Shown here piece by piece: positions 43,000 through 50,543 of a stretch of 64,000 nt of DNA. The translations under genes were made by a program, and so were the position numbers. Numbering within the stretch: the stretch's first letter is position 1; each line of letters starts with the position of its first letter. The notes under the pieces were generated by a model that saw only the letters and a list, made by a program, of their open reading frames with translations, was not told the origin of the DNA and did no database searches. Source of the DNA: an uncultured Cytophagales bacterium (GTDB lineage Bacteria; Bacteroidota; Bacteroidia; Cytophagales; Thermonemataceae); contig CALLAC010000007.1 of the NCBI GenBank assembly GCA_938002655.1, positions 62,001 through 126,000 of the forward strand, in the 5' to 3' direction.

Positions 43000-43743
43000 T
43001 CAATCAAAATGTTTTTTTACAAAGCCATCAAAACCAGCTCTTCGGATGGCATCTAATTGTTTTTTGCCTGTTTCTTCATCGGTAAAAGCACCAACAAGAA
43101 CTCTGTAAATGCGTTTTTCATTCCAACCGACTTGTATGTAAGTTTCTTGGATACCCGCTTTGTGAAGGTCTTTGCATAGGTCTTTGGCATTTTCCAAGTC
43201 GCCATAAGAGCCAACTTGTATGCCCATACCTTTGGGAGTTTTCTTGGTTCCCCAAGGGCTGTAAGTATTTCCTGTAAGGAAAGTAGTATCAGCGGTGGGC
43301 GTAGGTTTAGGAGTATTTTGGGCAGTGCTTGTGGTGTCTTTTTTGGTTTCTTTGGGTGTATGGGGTTCAAAGAGTTTGCCATTTTCGTCTACCACTTCAA
43401 TACGTACTTGTGCAGTACCTGTTTTGAGCATACCAATTTCTTGGGCGGCGGCTTGTGAAATATCAATAATCCGATTGTGAGCGAATGGTCCTCGGTCATT
43501 TACTTTTACAATTACAGAAAGATTGTTTTTGAGATTAGTAACTTTTACCATTGTTCCAAATTTGAGCGTACGATGAGCGGCAGTGAATTTTTTTGAGTCA
43601 TAAATTTCGCCGCTAGAAGTCTTTCTACCATGGAACCTGCCTGCATAATATGAAGCTACTCCTGTTTGCGTAAATTTTTGCCTTTGTGCAAAGATTTCGG
43701 ATATTTGCAGACAAAGTAAAACTATCAGGATACAGGTTTTCAT
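43000..43743 (-). CDS. rlpA: RlpA-type septal lytic transglycosylase with SPOR domain
   Basis: The 247-residue protein has a signal peptide (IVLLCLQISEIFAQ), a double-psi beta-barrel with GVASYYAGRFHGRKTSSGE, FTAAHRTLKFGT and VNDRGPFAHNRIIDIS (catalytic Asp/His region), a threonine/proline linker, and a C-terminal SPOR domain (IQVGSYGDLENAKDLCKDL). RlpA cleaves stripped glycan strands at the septum. It lacks a lipobox, unlike many RlpA proteins. Confidence 0.9.
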   Translation of the reverse strand: MKTCILIVLLCLQISEIFAQRQKFTQTGVASYYAGRFHGRKTSSGEIYDSKKFTAAHRTLKFGTMVKVTNLKNNLSVIVKVNDRGPFAHNRIIDISQAAAQEIGMLKTGTAQVRIEVVDENGKLFEPHTPKETKKDTTSTAQNTPKPTPTADTTFLTGNTYSPWGTKKTPKGMGIQVGSYGDLENAKDLCKDLHKAGIQETYIQVGWNEKRIYRVLVGAFTDEETGKKQLDAIRRAGFDGFVKKHFD

Positions 43744-43765
43744 CTTCTTTTAGATTTGCCAAATG

Positions 43766-43797
43766 CAAAAATAATCTTTTGTACAAAGTTTGCCAAA
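43766..43797 (-). promoter_or_regulatory. Promoter of rlpA
   Basis: TTTG (43797-43794), 20 nt, TATTTTTG (43773-43766) is a full consensus match 22 nt before the ATG. Confidence 0.7.
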
Positions 43798-43809
43798 TTT
43801 TTTTCAAAA

Positions 43810-44241
43810 ATGCAGAAAATTAGCGAGTTAGTCTGTTCTAATCTTTCAGAATTACCTCAAATTAGCCAAGAGATTGTAAAAATAGGGAAAGACTGGAATT
43901 TCTGGATATTAGAAGGTGCAATGGGGGCAGGGAAAACAACACTTATCAGAGCTATTTGCAAAGAATTGGGTGTAAAAAATGAGGTGCAAAGCCCTACGTT
44001 CAGCATAGTAAATGAATACGAAACAAAAGGCGGAAAAATCTATCATTTTGATTTTTACCGTATACGCTCCGAGCAAGAAGCCTTTGATATAGGCTACGAG
44101 GAATATTTTTATGATGAAAATGCTTTGTGCCTAGTAGAATGGGCTTCGCAGATACCGAATTTATTACCTGCACATTATTTGATGATAAAAATTCTGGTTA
44201 CAGGCGAGCAGGCAAGGGTGTTTGAGCTTTGGAAAAAATAA
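43810..44241 (+). CDS. tsaE: tRNA threonylcarbamoyladenosine biosynthesis ATPase TsaE
   Basis: TsaE is the ATPase that resets the TsaBD complex making t6A37. The 143-residue protein has the Walker A GAMGAGKTTLIRAI, SPTFSIVNEYE, HFDFYRI and CLVEWASQIP. ATG 43810 is the family start; the frame upstream to 43756 is noncoding. Confidence 0.93.
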   Translation: MQKISELVCSNLSELPQISQEIVKIGKDWNFWILEGAMGAGKTTLIRAICKELGVKNEVQSPTFSIVNEYETKGGKIYHFDFYRIRSEQEAFDIGYEEYFYDENALCLVEWASQIPNLLPAHYLMIKILVTGEQARVFELWKK

Positions 44242-44270
44242 AAAACCTTGCTCCGAAAAGCAAGGTTTTT
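44241..44270. terminator. Bidirectional intrinsic terminator
   Basis: A 12-bp stem (44241-44252 with 44259-44270) with loop CCGAAA is flanked by A and T runs, so it can end tsaE on the plus strand and mini-lipoprotein 1 on the minus strand. Confidence 0.85.
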
Positions 44271-44295
44271 TGTAAAGCATGAAAGCAATTACTTC

Positions 44296-44550
44296 TCATT
44301 TTTCTTCAGCTTTAGAAGGTTCTTTTTGAGCATCTTTGTTGTCAGCAGATTTTTGCTCTTCGGCTTTTTTGGTGCTGTCTTGGGCAGGTTGTTGAGCTTG
44401 CTCTTGAGCAGGTTGAGTTTGCTCATTAGATTGTTGTTCTTGCTTTTGTTCAGTTTTGTTTTCGGTATTAGCTTCTTCTTTTTTCTCACCACCACAAGCG
44501 GTGAAAGTAAGCATACCAGCAACTGCAAACATTAAAAATAACTTTCTCAT
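44296..44550 (-). CDS. Low-complexity mini-lipoprotein 1
   Basis: The 84-residue precursor has a signal peptide and lipobox LTFTAC followed by GG. The mature 66 residues are almost only Glu, Gln, Lys, Ala, Thr, Asn and Ser (EQKQEQQSNEQTQ, QAQQPAQDST), with no hydrophobic core, so probably disordered. It is the last gene of three similar lipoprotein genes in a row. Function unknown. Confidence 0.75.
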   Translation of the reverse strand: MRKLFLMFAVAGMLTFTACGGEKKEEANTENKTEQKQEQQSNEQTQPAQEQAQQPAQDSTKKAEEQKSADNKDAQKEPSKAEEK

Positions 44551-44592
44551 TGTTTTTTAGGGTTTTTAAGGTTAAAAACTAATTTTTATTTG

Positions 44593-44634
44593 AAATTTGC
44601 CTTTTATACCAAGTTACCGAAAAGGTAACCCAAA
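44593..44634 (-). promoter_or_regulatory. Duplicated upstream element, copy 1 (before mini-lipoprotein 1)
   Basis: About 42 nt closely match 45202-45243; the first 20 bases are identical and the distal GGTAACCC part is also shared. Read toward the gene, it includes GGTATAAAAGGC. In this copy the variable middle completes a 6-bp GTTACC/GGTAAC hairpin (44613-44629). It probably includes a promoter; it does not fit the usual TAnnTTTG form. Confidence 0.6.
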
Positions 44635-44651
44635 ATTTTTAAAAATTTTTA

Positions 44652-44918
44652 TTAAGGTTTTTCAGTTTTACTACTTTCAGTTTTTGTTTCGTTTTTTACT
44701 TCGCTTTGCTTTTTGCTAGTGTCAGCGGCAGAGGCATTATCCTTTTTCTTTTCAATAGGATTGCCTTGCTCATCAAATTCGGGCATTTCGCCTGCTTCTT
44801 GTTGTACTCTGGCAGGGTCGTTGGCTTCTTGCTGTTTTTTCTGAGTTTCTTCATCGGCTTTACAAGCACCGAAAGCTGCCATTCCTGCGATAGCAAAGAT
44901 TAAAAATAACTTTTTCAT
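44652..44918 (-). CDS. Low-complexity mini-lipoprotein 2
   Basis: The 88-residue precursor (ATG 44918; an ATG 6 nt upstream is possible) has lipobox AAFGAC and a mature part rich in Glu, Lys, Gln and Ser (KADEETQKKQQEAND, PIEKKKDNASAADTSKKQSE). One short motif MPEFDEQGNPI stands out. No upstream 42-nt element is present; instead the terminator-like hairpin of mini-lipoprotein 3 lies in its leader, so it may depend on read-through. Confidence 0.72.
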   Translation of the reverse strand: MKKLFLIFAIAGMAAFGACKADEETQKKQQEANDPARVQQEAGEMPEFDEQGNPIEKKKDNASAADTSKKQSEVKNETKTESSKTEKP

Positions 44919-44941
44919 AAGCATTCAGGGGTTTAAGGTTA

Positions 44942-44982
44942 GAAAAAATAAACTCTGATAAGGTTTTATCGTCTTACCAGAG
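44942..44982 (-). terminator. Terminator or attenuator between mini-lipoproteins 3 and 2
   Basis: On the minus strand a 10-pair stem (44982-44973 with 44962-44953, one G-U pair) is followed by TTTATTTTTT (44952-44943). The next ATG is about 24 nt downstream. Confidence 0.7.
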
Positions 44983-44995
44983 ATAGAAAGAAATT

Positions 44996-45181
44996 TTAGT
45001 TTTTCTTAGTAGTATCTTTTCCCTCTTCTACAATTTCAGGCTTTTTGTCTTCTTTTTTTTCATCTTTTTGTTCAGAGTCAGTGTTTTTAGTTTTAGGCTC
45101 TTTTTCCTTTTCTTCCTTTTTGTCGCAAGTGGCGAAAGTCATAACACCAGCAAGGCAGAGAAGCATCAAAATCTTTTTCAT
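44996..45181 (-). CDS. Low-complexity mini-lipoprotein 3
   Basis: The 61-residue precursor starts MKKILMLLCLAGVMTF with lipobox TFATC. The mature 42 residues are mostly Lys, Glu and Asp (DKKEEKEKEPKTKNTDSE), the most charged of the three. It is first in the row and has copy 2 of the 42-nt upstream element. It resembles mini-lipoproteins 1 and 2 in design. Confidence 0.7.
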   Translation of the reverse strand: MKKILMLLCLAGVMTFATCDKKEEKEKEPKTKNTDSEQKDEKKEDKKPEIVEEGKDTTKKN

Positions 45182-45201
45182 ACGAGTAGGGGGTTGAGTT
45201 A

Positions 45202-45243
45202 AAATTTGCCTTTTATACCAAACTTTTCAGAAGGTAACCCAAA
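45202..45243 (-). promoter_or_regulatory. Duplicated upstream element, copy 2 (before mini-lipoprotein 3)
   Basis: Matches 44593-44634 at roughly 80% of positions, with the same distance scale to its gene, but without the inner hairpin. Conservation of noncoding sequence before two of the three paralogues suggests a shared promoter or operator. Confidence 0.6.
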
Positions 45244-45388
45244 TGTTCAAAAAAAATTACCAAAACAAAATAACAAAGTTTTCAGAAACGGAAATTTATC
45301 TTGCATTTACTTTTTTACCTCAAAGGTTTTTTGTCAGTTCTTTGAGTTCTATGCAAAAATATTTTCGTGCAAAGCTATATTTTTTTCT

Positions 45389-45396
45389 TATGTTTG
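45389..45396 (+). promoter_or_regulatory. -7 box of the deoxyhypusine-synthase-like gene
   Basis: TATGTTTG matches TAnnTTTG, 23 nt before the ATG. No clear -33 box is seen. Confidence 0.55.
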
Positions 45397-45419
45397 CAAA
45401 AAAAAACTAAAAATTCGTT

Positions 45420-46388
45420 ATGGGAGCAATTGCACAATTTATAGAACATCATTACAGGCATTTCAACGCTGCTGCACTCAAAGATGCGGCACAAGGCTAT
45501 GTACAACACCTTGCTGAGGGAGGTAAAATGATGATTACGTTAGCGGGAGCTATGAGTACAGCTGAACTCGGTGTTTCGCTTGCCGAAATGATACGTCAAG
45601 AAAAAGTGCATATTATTTCTTGTACAGGAGCAAATTTGGAAGAAGACTTGATGAATCTAGTGGCTCATTCGCACTACAAACGTATACCTAACTATCGCGA
45701 CCTTACGCCCGAGCAAGAATGGGAACTTTTAGAACAAGGGCTCAATCGTGTAACAGATACTTGTATTCCCGAAGAAGAGGCTTTTCGTAAGTTGCAAAGA
45801 CATATTTTTCAGCTCTGGAAAAAAGCCGAGGACGCTGGCGAACGCTATTTCCCTCACGAATATATGTATGAAATGATTTTGAGCGGCATCTTGGAGCCTT
45901 ATTACGAAATAGACCCCAAAGATAGCTGGATGGTGGCGGCAGCTCAGAAAAATTTACCTATTGTAGTAGGTGGATGGGAAGATAGCACTATGGGCAATAT
46001 CTTCGCAAGCTATGTCATCAAAGGAGAGATAAAAGCTAGCACAATGAAAAGCGGCATTGAATATATGGTATGGCTTGCCGATTGGTACAGAAAAAACAGC
46101 GGAGGCAAAGGAGTAGGGTTTTTCCAAATTGGTGGCGGCATAGCAGGCGATTTTCCGATTTGTGTTGTGCCGATGATGTATCAGGATTTGGGCTGGCACG
46201 ATGTACCTTTCTGGAGCTATTTCTGCCAAATCAGTGACTCTACTACTTCTTATGGTTCGTATTCGGGAGCTATTCCAAATGAAAAGATTACTTGGGGAAA
46301 ATTAGACATTAAGACACCCAAATTTGTTATAGAAAGTGATGCAACCATTGTTGCTCCACTGATTTTCGCCTATGTCTTGGGTTGGTAG
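45420..46388 (+). CDS. Deoxyhypusine synthase family protein
   Basis: The 322-residue protein has the NAD-binding fold of deoxyhypusine synthase: MMITLAGAMSTAELG, ISCTGANLEEDL, and the lysine-bearing loop SGAIPNEKITWGKL (the catalytic lysine of the eukaryotic enzyme lies in the equivalent SWGK). Bacteria lack eIF5A, so the substrate must differ. Related bacterial enzymes act in polyamine metabolism, for example homospermidine synthesis. The exact reaction here cannot be fixed by eye. The 3' end overlaps the next gene by 17 nt. Confidence 0.85.
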   Translation: MGAIAQFIEHHYRHFNAAALKDAAQGYVQHLAEGGKMMITLAGAMSTAELGVSLAEMIRQEKVHIISCTGANLEEDLMNLVAHSHYKRIPNYRDLTPEQEWELLEQGLNRVTDTCIPEEEAFRKLQRHIFQLWKKAEDAGERYFPHEYMYEMILSGILEPYYEIDPKDSWMVAAAQKNLPIVVGGWEDSTMGNIFASYVIKGEIKASTMKSGIEYMVWLADWYRKNSGGKGVGFFQIGGGIAGDFPICVVPMMYQDLGWHDVPFWSYFCQISDSTTSYGSYSGAIPNEKITWGKLDIKTPKFVIESDATIVAPLIFAYVLGW

Positions 46389-47247
46389 AAATATTGCTTT
46401 TTTTGTACTTTTGCGTTTGCGGAGAGAAACGCAGTATATTGCATTTTTACGCTTGTTTTGGCTTTATTTGTTTTTCTTTGCAGAAAGTAATGTTTGGGCT
46501 CAAACACAACTTTTTAGGCGAGTTATGATAGCCGAGCCCCAAACTGTTTCCATGGATATTTATGGAAATATTTTTCTTGCCGATATGCAGGGAAATATTA
46601 CCCATTACAATAAAGACGGTGATAGTATTAGGCGTTTTGCACCCCAAGAACCTGCTACCATTTATGTTTTAGAGGCTTGGAAAGGCTTAAAGATTTTAGC
46701 TTTTTACAAAGATTTGCAACGCTTTACTTGGCTCAATCGCTTTCTTACACCTATCGAAACCTACACGCTCCGTAGCGAGCAGATTGGATTTGCTCGTTTG
46801 CTCAATTACAGCAATGATGGTTATATCTGGATTTTTGACGAGCAAGATTTTAGTCTGAAAAAATATGACTACCGTAATCAGCAGATTCTTGTGCGTACTC
46901 CTTGCGATTTGCTCTTTCCCACTCAAAACTATCAGATAACCTTTTTGCGTGAGTATCAGAATATGGTTTTTTTGGTAGATAAAAATTCTGGAATTTTTTT
47001 ATTTGATAATTTTGGAAATTTCAAAAAAAAATTGCAAATTCGTAACATAAATTTTATCAATTTTTGGGGTGAGCATATTGCATATTTACAAGAAAAAACG
47101 CTATATTTGCATCACATTTACAAAAAAAGTGCAGAACGTAAAATAAATTTGCCTATTGAACACAACTACAAAGATTTTTTTCTACTGACTTCAAGCCATA
47201 TTTATCTCTTTACTACAAACCAAATGTTCATTTACACTTTTCAGTAA
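46372..47247 (+). CDS. Probable secreted or surface beta-propeller-like protein
   Basis: The 291-residue protein has a hydrophobic segment (FLRLFWLYLFFFAESNVWAQ) that fits a signal peptide with a long n-region if the ATG at 46372 is used. Repeated blade-like units follow (VSMDIYGNIFLADMQGNITHYN, NDGYIWIFDEQDFSLKKYD, MVFLVDKNSGIFLFDNFGNF). TACTTTTG at 46406-46413 matches a -7 box, so a later non-ATG start is possible. Function unknown. Confidence 0.7.
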   Translation: MSWVGRNIAFFVLLRLRRETQYIAFLRLFWLYLFFFAESNVWAQTQLFRRVMIAEPQTVSMDIYGNIFLADMQGNITHYNKDGDSIRRFAPQEPATIYVLEAWKGLKILAFYKDLQRFTWLNRFLTPIETYTLRSEQIGFARLLNYSNDGYIWIFDEQDFSLKKYDYRNQQILVRTPCDLLFPTQNYQITFLREYQNMVFLVDKNSGIFLFDNFGNFKKKLQIRNINFINFWGEHIAYLQEKTLYLHHIYKKSAERKINLPIEHNYKDFFLLTSSHIYLFTTNQMFIYTFQ

Positions 47248-47333
47248 AAAAATCGTAGTAATTGTGTCATTTGGCAAGAGATTTGCACTGATACAAATGA
47301 AGAAAAAGTGTGTGTTAAAAATCCTTGAACCAA

Positions 47334-47696
47334 ATGAAAACAAAAATTTACATCCTTCTATTTTCTTGCCTACTTTTAGGCTTTGAAGTGTGGGCGACAA
47401 AAACTATAAACTTTGAGCCTAACCAAGAAAACTTGTCTAATCCTAAAAATATTGATTTTGAAGTTCGTTTGACTGCCCCTCGCCGCTTTGTCGTGCTTTT
47501 TGAAAATCCTGATGGCAACCCTATTTATGTAAAAGTATATGATATGGTTGGCAATCAAGTAGCACAAGATGTTTCTAACCAAAAAGGTCGCTATATGCGA
47601 GAATTTGATATGAGTAACAATCGCTCCGAGGTGTTTTTGGTAGAAGTGGGCAATACTCGCAACAATAGTACCAAGCGAATTTTCTTGCAAAAGTAA
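47334..47696 (+). CDS. Mini protein resembling a free T9SS C-terminal sorting domain
   Basis: The 120-residue protein has a signal peptide (LLFSCLLLGFEVWAT). The mature part of about 100 residues is mainly a beta-sandwich with VKVYDMVGNQVAQD and EVFLVEVGNTRNNSTKRIFLQK, the pattern of type A sorting domains that normally follow a large cargo. Here no cargo precedes it. It lies between the propeller-like gene and a sugar transferase. The ATG at 47334 gives the best signal peptide. Confidence 0.75.
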   Translation: MKTKIYILLFSCLLLGFEVWATKTINFEPNQENLSNPKNIDFEVRLTAPRRFVVLFENPDGNPIYVKVYDMVGNQVAQDVSNQKGRYMREFDMSNNRSEVFLVEVGNTRNNSTKRIFLQK

Positions 47697-47697
47697 A

Positions 47698-48261
47698 ATG
47701 TTCTATCTAAAATACGGCAAGCCTCTGCTTGATAAAATATTGATAGTGATATTTTTACCTATTTTACTGCCCTTGTTTGTGGCAGTTTTTTTTCTGCTTT
47801 TATTTACTGAAAAAGGGCAAATTTTCTTTGTACAATTGCGGCCAGGTTATCGGGGGAAACTTTTTAAGATTTACAAATTCAAAACCTTGCAAGACACAGA
47901 AGGCACAGATGAAGAACGAGCTACTGTTGTGGGGAAATTTTTACGCAAAACCAATCTTGATGAGTTGCCTCAAATACTCAATATTTTGAAAGGAGAAATG
48001 AGTTGGGTAGGTCCCCGACCGCTTCTTACAGAATATTTACCATATTACAACGACTATCAGCAAAAACGCCATAATGTCTTGCCTGGTATTACGGGCATTG
48101 CACAACTTCAACTGCCCAAAGAGGCTCCTTTTACCGAAAAAGCCAATTTAGATGCCTATTATGCCGAAAATGTATCATTATGGTTGGATTTGAAAATAAT
48201 TTTACAAACTTTTCAGTATTTTTTTTGTAAAAATCGATTTTTCTGGAAACAAGAAATATGA
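47698..48261 (+). CDS. Undecaprenyl-phosphate sugar phosphotransferase (PglC/WcaJ C-terminal type)
   Basis: The 187-residue protein has one re-entrant membrane helix (residues 12-36), then KFKTLQDTEGTDEERAT, LPQILNILKGEMSWVGPRPLLTEY and the acceptor region VLPGITGIAQL. These are marks of the minimal monotopic phosphoglycosyl transferases that start glycan synthesis on undecaprenyl phosphate. It starts 1 nt after the mini CTD protein gene. Confidence 0.9.
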   Translation: MFYLKYGKPLLDKILIVIFLPILLPLFVAVFFLLLFTEKGQIFFVQLRPGYRGKLFKIYKFKTLQDTEGTDEERATVVGKFLRKTNLDELPQILNILKGEMSWVGPRPLLTEYLPYYNDYQQKRHNVLPGITGIAQLQLPKEAPFTEKANLDAYYAENVSLWLDLKIILQTFQYFFCKNRFFWKQEI

Positions 48262-48317
48262 TTTTAGATACTTGACCTTTAAGTTCAACCTTTTGAATCT
48301 TTGAGCGTAAATTGCCT

Positions 48318-49127
48318 ATGGAAGCACTTTTAGAAACTAGCAAATTTTTAGAAAACAAGCTAAAACTAAAACCCAAAATTGCTATTATCTTAGGAACAGG
48401 ATTGGGCGAACTGGTGAATCACGTAGAAATAGAACAAACTATTCCTTATGGCAGTATTCCGAATTTTCCTGTTTCTACTGTTGAAAGCCATAAAGGTAAA
48501 CTGATTTTAGGCAGGCTTTCAGGAAAAGAAGTAATGATTATGCAGGGCAGATTTCATTATTACGAAGGTTATTCGATGGAGCAGGTAACTTTTCCCGTAA
48601 GAGTAATGAAATTGCTTGGTGTAGAGACTTTGCTGGTTTCCAATGCTTCTGGAGGCTTACACGAATACATGGAAATTAGCGATTTACTGATTATCACAGA
48701 CCATATCAATCTTTTACCTGAAAATCCTTTGCGGGGAAATCCTTATCCTAAACTCGGACCGATGTTTCCCGATATGAGCGAGGCTTATGATAAAAAATTG
48801 ATAGAAGAAGCTGAAAAAATCGCTCAAAGAGAAGGAATACGGTATCATAAAGGTGTGTATGTAAGCGTACAAGGACCTAACCTTGAAACCAAAGCCGAAT
48901 ATAAATTTCTGCGAATTATTGGAGGAGATGTGGTTGGTATGAGTACAGTACCTGAAATTATTGTAGCCAATCATCAGAGAATGAGGTGTTTTGCTATTTC
49001 GGTAATTACTGATGTGGGGCACGAAAGCAAAATCAAGAAAGTAGATGTAGCAGATGTAATTGCCGCAGCACAGAAAGCTCAACCTGCAATGATAAAAATT
49101 TTTAGCGAGCTAGTGAAAGTGTGCTGA
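48318..49127 (+). CDS. punA: Purine nucleoside phosphorylase
   Basis: The 269-residue enzyme splits inosine and guanosine with phosphate. It has IILGTGLGELV, VESHKGKL, MQGRFHYYEGYSM, VSNASGGLH, the substrate block GVYVSVQGPNLETKAEYKFLR and VVGMSTVPEI, typical of trimeric type II PNP. ATG 48318 is preferred to a TTG 6 nt earlier. Confidence 0.94.
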   Translation: MEALLETSKFLENKLKLKPKIAIILGTGLGELVNHVEIEQTIPYGSIPNFPVSTVESHKGKLILGRLSGKEVMIMQGRFHYYEGYSMEQVTFPVRVMKLLGVETLLVSNASGGLHEYMEISDLLIITDHINLLPENPLRGNPYPKLGPMFPDMSEAYDKKLIEEAEKIAQREGIRYHKGVYVSVQGPNLETKAEYKFLRIIGGDVVGMSTVPEIIVANHQRMRCFAISVITDVGHESKIKKVDVADVIAAAQKAQPAMIKIFSELVKVC

Positions 49128-49136
49128 AAAATACTA

Positions 49137-49170
49137 ACAAGTTGGTTTCTGCTATGCTCAACCAACTTGT
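49137..49170. terminator. Hairpin between punA and ugd
   Basis: An 11-bp stem (49137-49147 with 49160-49170) lies between two convergent genes with a 12-nt loop. There is no clear T-run, so the strength is uncertain. Confidence 0.6.
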
Positions 49171-49179
49171 CAGATAAAT

Positions 49180-50478
49180 TTACCTGCCAATGCTTACGTA
49201 ATAGAAACCCATATTTCGCATTTCTTGGGGTTCGTAGATATTTCTGCCGTCAAAGATTGCCTTATTTTTCAGCAGAGAAGCTACTACGTCAAAATCGGGT
49301 GTACGGAATACGGGCCATTCGGTCATTATCATAAGGGCATCAGAATTGAGCAATGCACCATAAGGACTTTCGGCGTATTCGATGGCGTCACCAAGTTGCT
49401 GTCGGGCATTGTTCATTGCTTCGGGGTCGTAGGCACGAACTTTGGCACCCAGTTCTAACAAGACGCGAATGTTATCCAGAGCAGGAGCCTCACGAATATC
49501 ATCAGTGTAAGGCTTGAAAGCAAGTCCCCAGATAGCAATTTGCTTATCTTTCAAATTTCCACCAAAATAGTTTTTAAGTGGCTCGATGAGTTTGGTTTTT
49601 TGTAAATCATTTACTGCCATTACAGATTTCAAGATTTTGAAATCATAGTTATGCTCTTCGGCAGTTTTGGCAAGTGCTTGTACATCTTTGGGGAAACAAC
49701 TTCCTCCATAGCCTATTCCTGCAAATAAAAACCTTTTACCTATACGCGAATCTGTCCCTATACCTCGACGAATATCATCTACATTCGCTCCAACTTTTTC
49801 ACACAGATTAGCAATTTCGTTCATAAAGGTAATTTTGGTAGCTAAGAAGGCATTGGCGGCGTATTTGGTCATTTCGGCAGATCGTTCTGACATAAAAATA
49901 ATGGGATTGCCTTGCCGCACAAAGGGTAAATATAATTGCTCCATAATTTTCTTGGCTCTTTCAGAACTTGTACCAACAACAATTCTATCGGGCTTCATGA
50001 AATCTTCTACTGCGGCACCTTCACGTAAAAATTCAGGATTTGAAACTACATCAAATTCGCAATTTGCATTCTGTGCAATTCGCTCACGTACCATTTCGGC
50101 AGTTCCTACGGGTACGGTGCTTTTATCTACCACTACTACGTAGTTTTTGATGAGCTTGCCCAAGTCATCGGCTACGCCCAAAATATATTTCAAATCGGCA
50201 GAGCCGTCTTCATCAGGAGGGGTAGGCAATGCTAAAAAAATAATTTTGGCATCTTCAATACCTTCGGCAAGGCTGGTGGTAAATTTGAGCCTACCTTGGG
50301 CTGTATTCCGATTGAAAAGAACATTCAACCCGGGTTCATAAATAGGAATAATACCTTCTCGGAGTTTTTTCACTTTTTCTTCGTTGATATCTACACAAGT
50401 AACAGTATTGCCTGTTTCGGCAAGGCAAGTGCCTGTAACTAAACCTACGTAACCTGTTCCAACTATGGCTATTTTCAT
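49180..50478 (-). CDS. ugd: UDP-glucose 6-dehydrogenase
   Basis: Ugd oxidises UDP-glucose to UDP-glucuronate, a precursor of surface glycans. The 432-residue protein has the NAD fold IAIVGTGYVGLVTG, NPEFLREGAA, the catalytic cysteine in GYGGSCFPKDV and GLAFKPYTDDIREAP. ATG 50478 is the proper start. Divergent from nuoH. Confidence 0.95.
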   Translation of the reverse strand: MKIAIVGTGYVGLVTGTCLAETGNTVTCVDINEEKVKKLREGIIPIYEPGLNVLFNRNTAQGRLKFTTSLAEGIEDAKIIFLALPTPPDEDGSADLKYILGVADDLGKLIKNYVVVVDKSTVPVGTAEMVRERIAQNANCEFDVVSNPEFLREGAAVEDFMKPDRIVVGTSSERAKKIMEQLYLPFVRQGNPIIFMSERSAEMTKYAANAFLATKITFMNEIANLCEKVGANVDDIRRGIGTDSRIGKRFLFAGIGYGGSCFPKDVQALAKTAEEHNYDFKILKSVMAVNDLQKTKLIEPLKNYFGGNLKDKQIAIWGLAFKPYTDDIREAPALDNIRVLLELGAKVRAYDPEAMNNARQQLGDAIEYAESPYGALLNSDALMIMTEWPVFRTPDFDVVASLLKNKAIFDGRNIYEPQEMRNMGFYYVSIGR

Positions 50479-50511
50479 GATTTTTTTGTTTTTTTTTTCG
50501 TAAAATTGTCG

Positions 50512-50542
50512 CAAAAATAGGTAACTTTCGCAAAAAGGCAAA
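50512..50542 (-). promoter_or_regulatory. Promoter of ugd
   Basis: TTTG (50542-50539), 19 nt, TATTTTTG (50519-50512) is an exact consensus match. The -33 box lies just before and within reach of the nuoH start at 50544. Confidence 0.72.
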
Positions 50543-50543
50543 A

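Noticed and set aside
44248-44535. Plus-strand hydrophobic protein opposite mini-lipoprotein 1
   Set aside because: It is the complement of a Glu/Lys/Gln-rich frame, which always reads as Phe/Leu/Ser; the minus frame has the lipobox and signal peptide.
46406-46413. Promoter box as proof of a later start for the propeller-like gene
   Set aside because: TACTTTTG fits, but no ATG in frame follows; the ATG at 46372 overlapping the upstream gene remains the simplest start.
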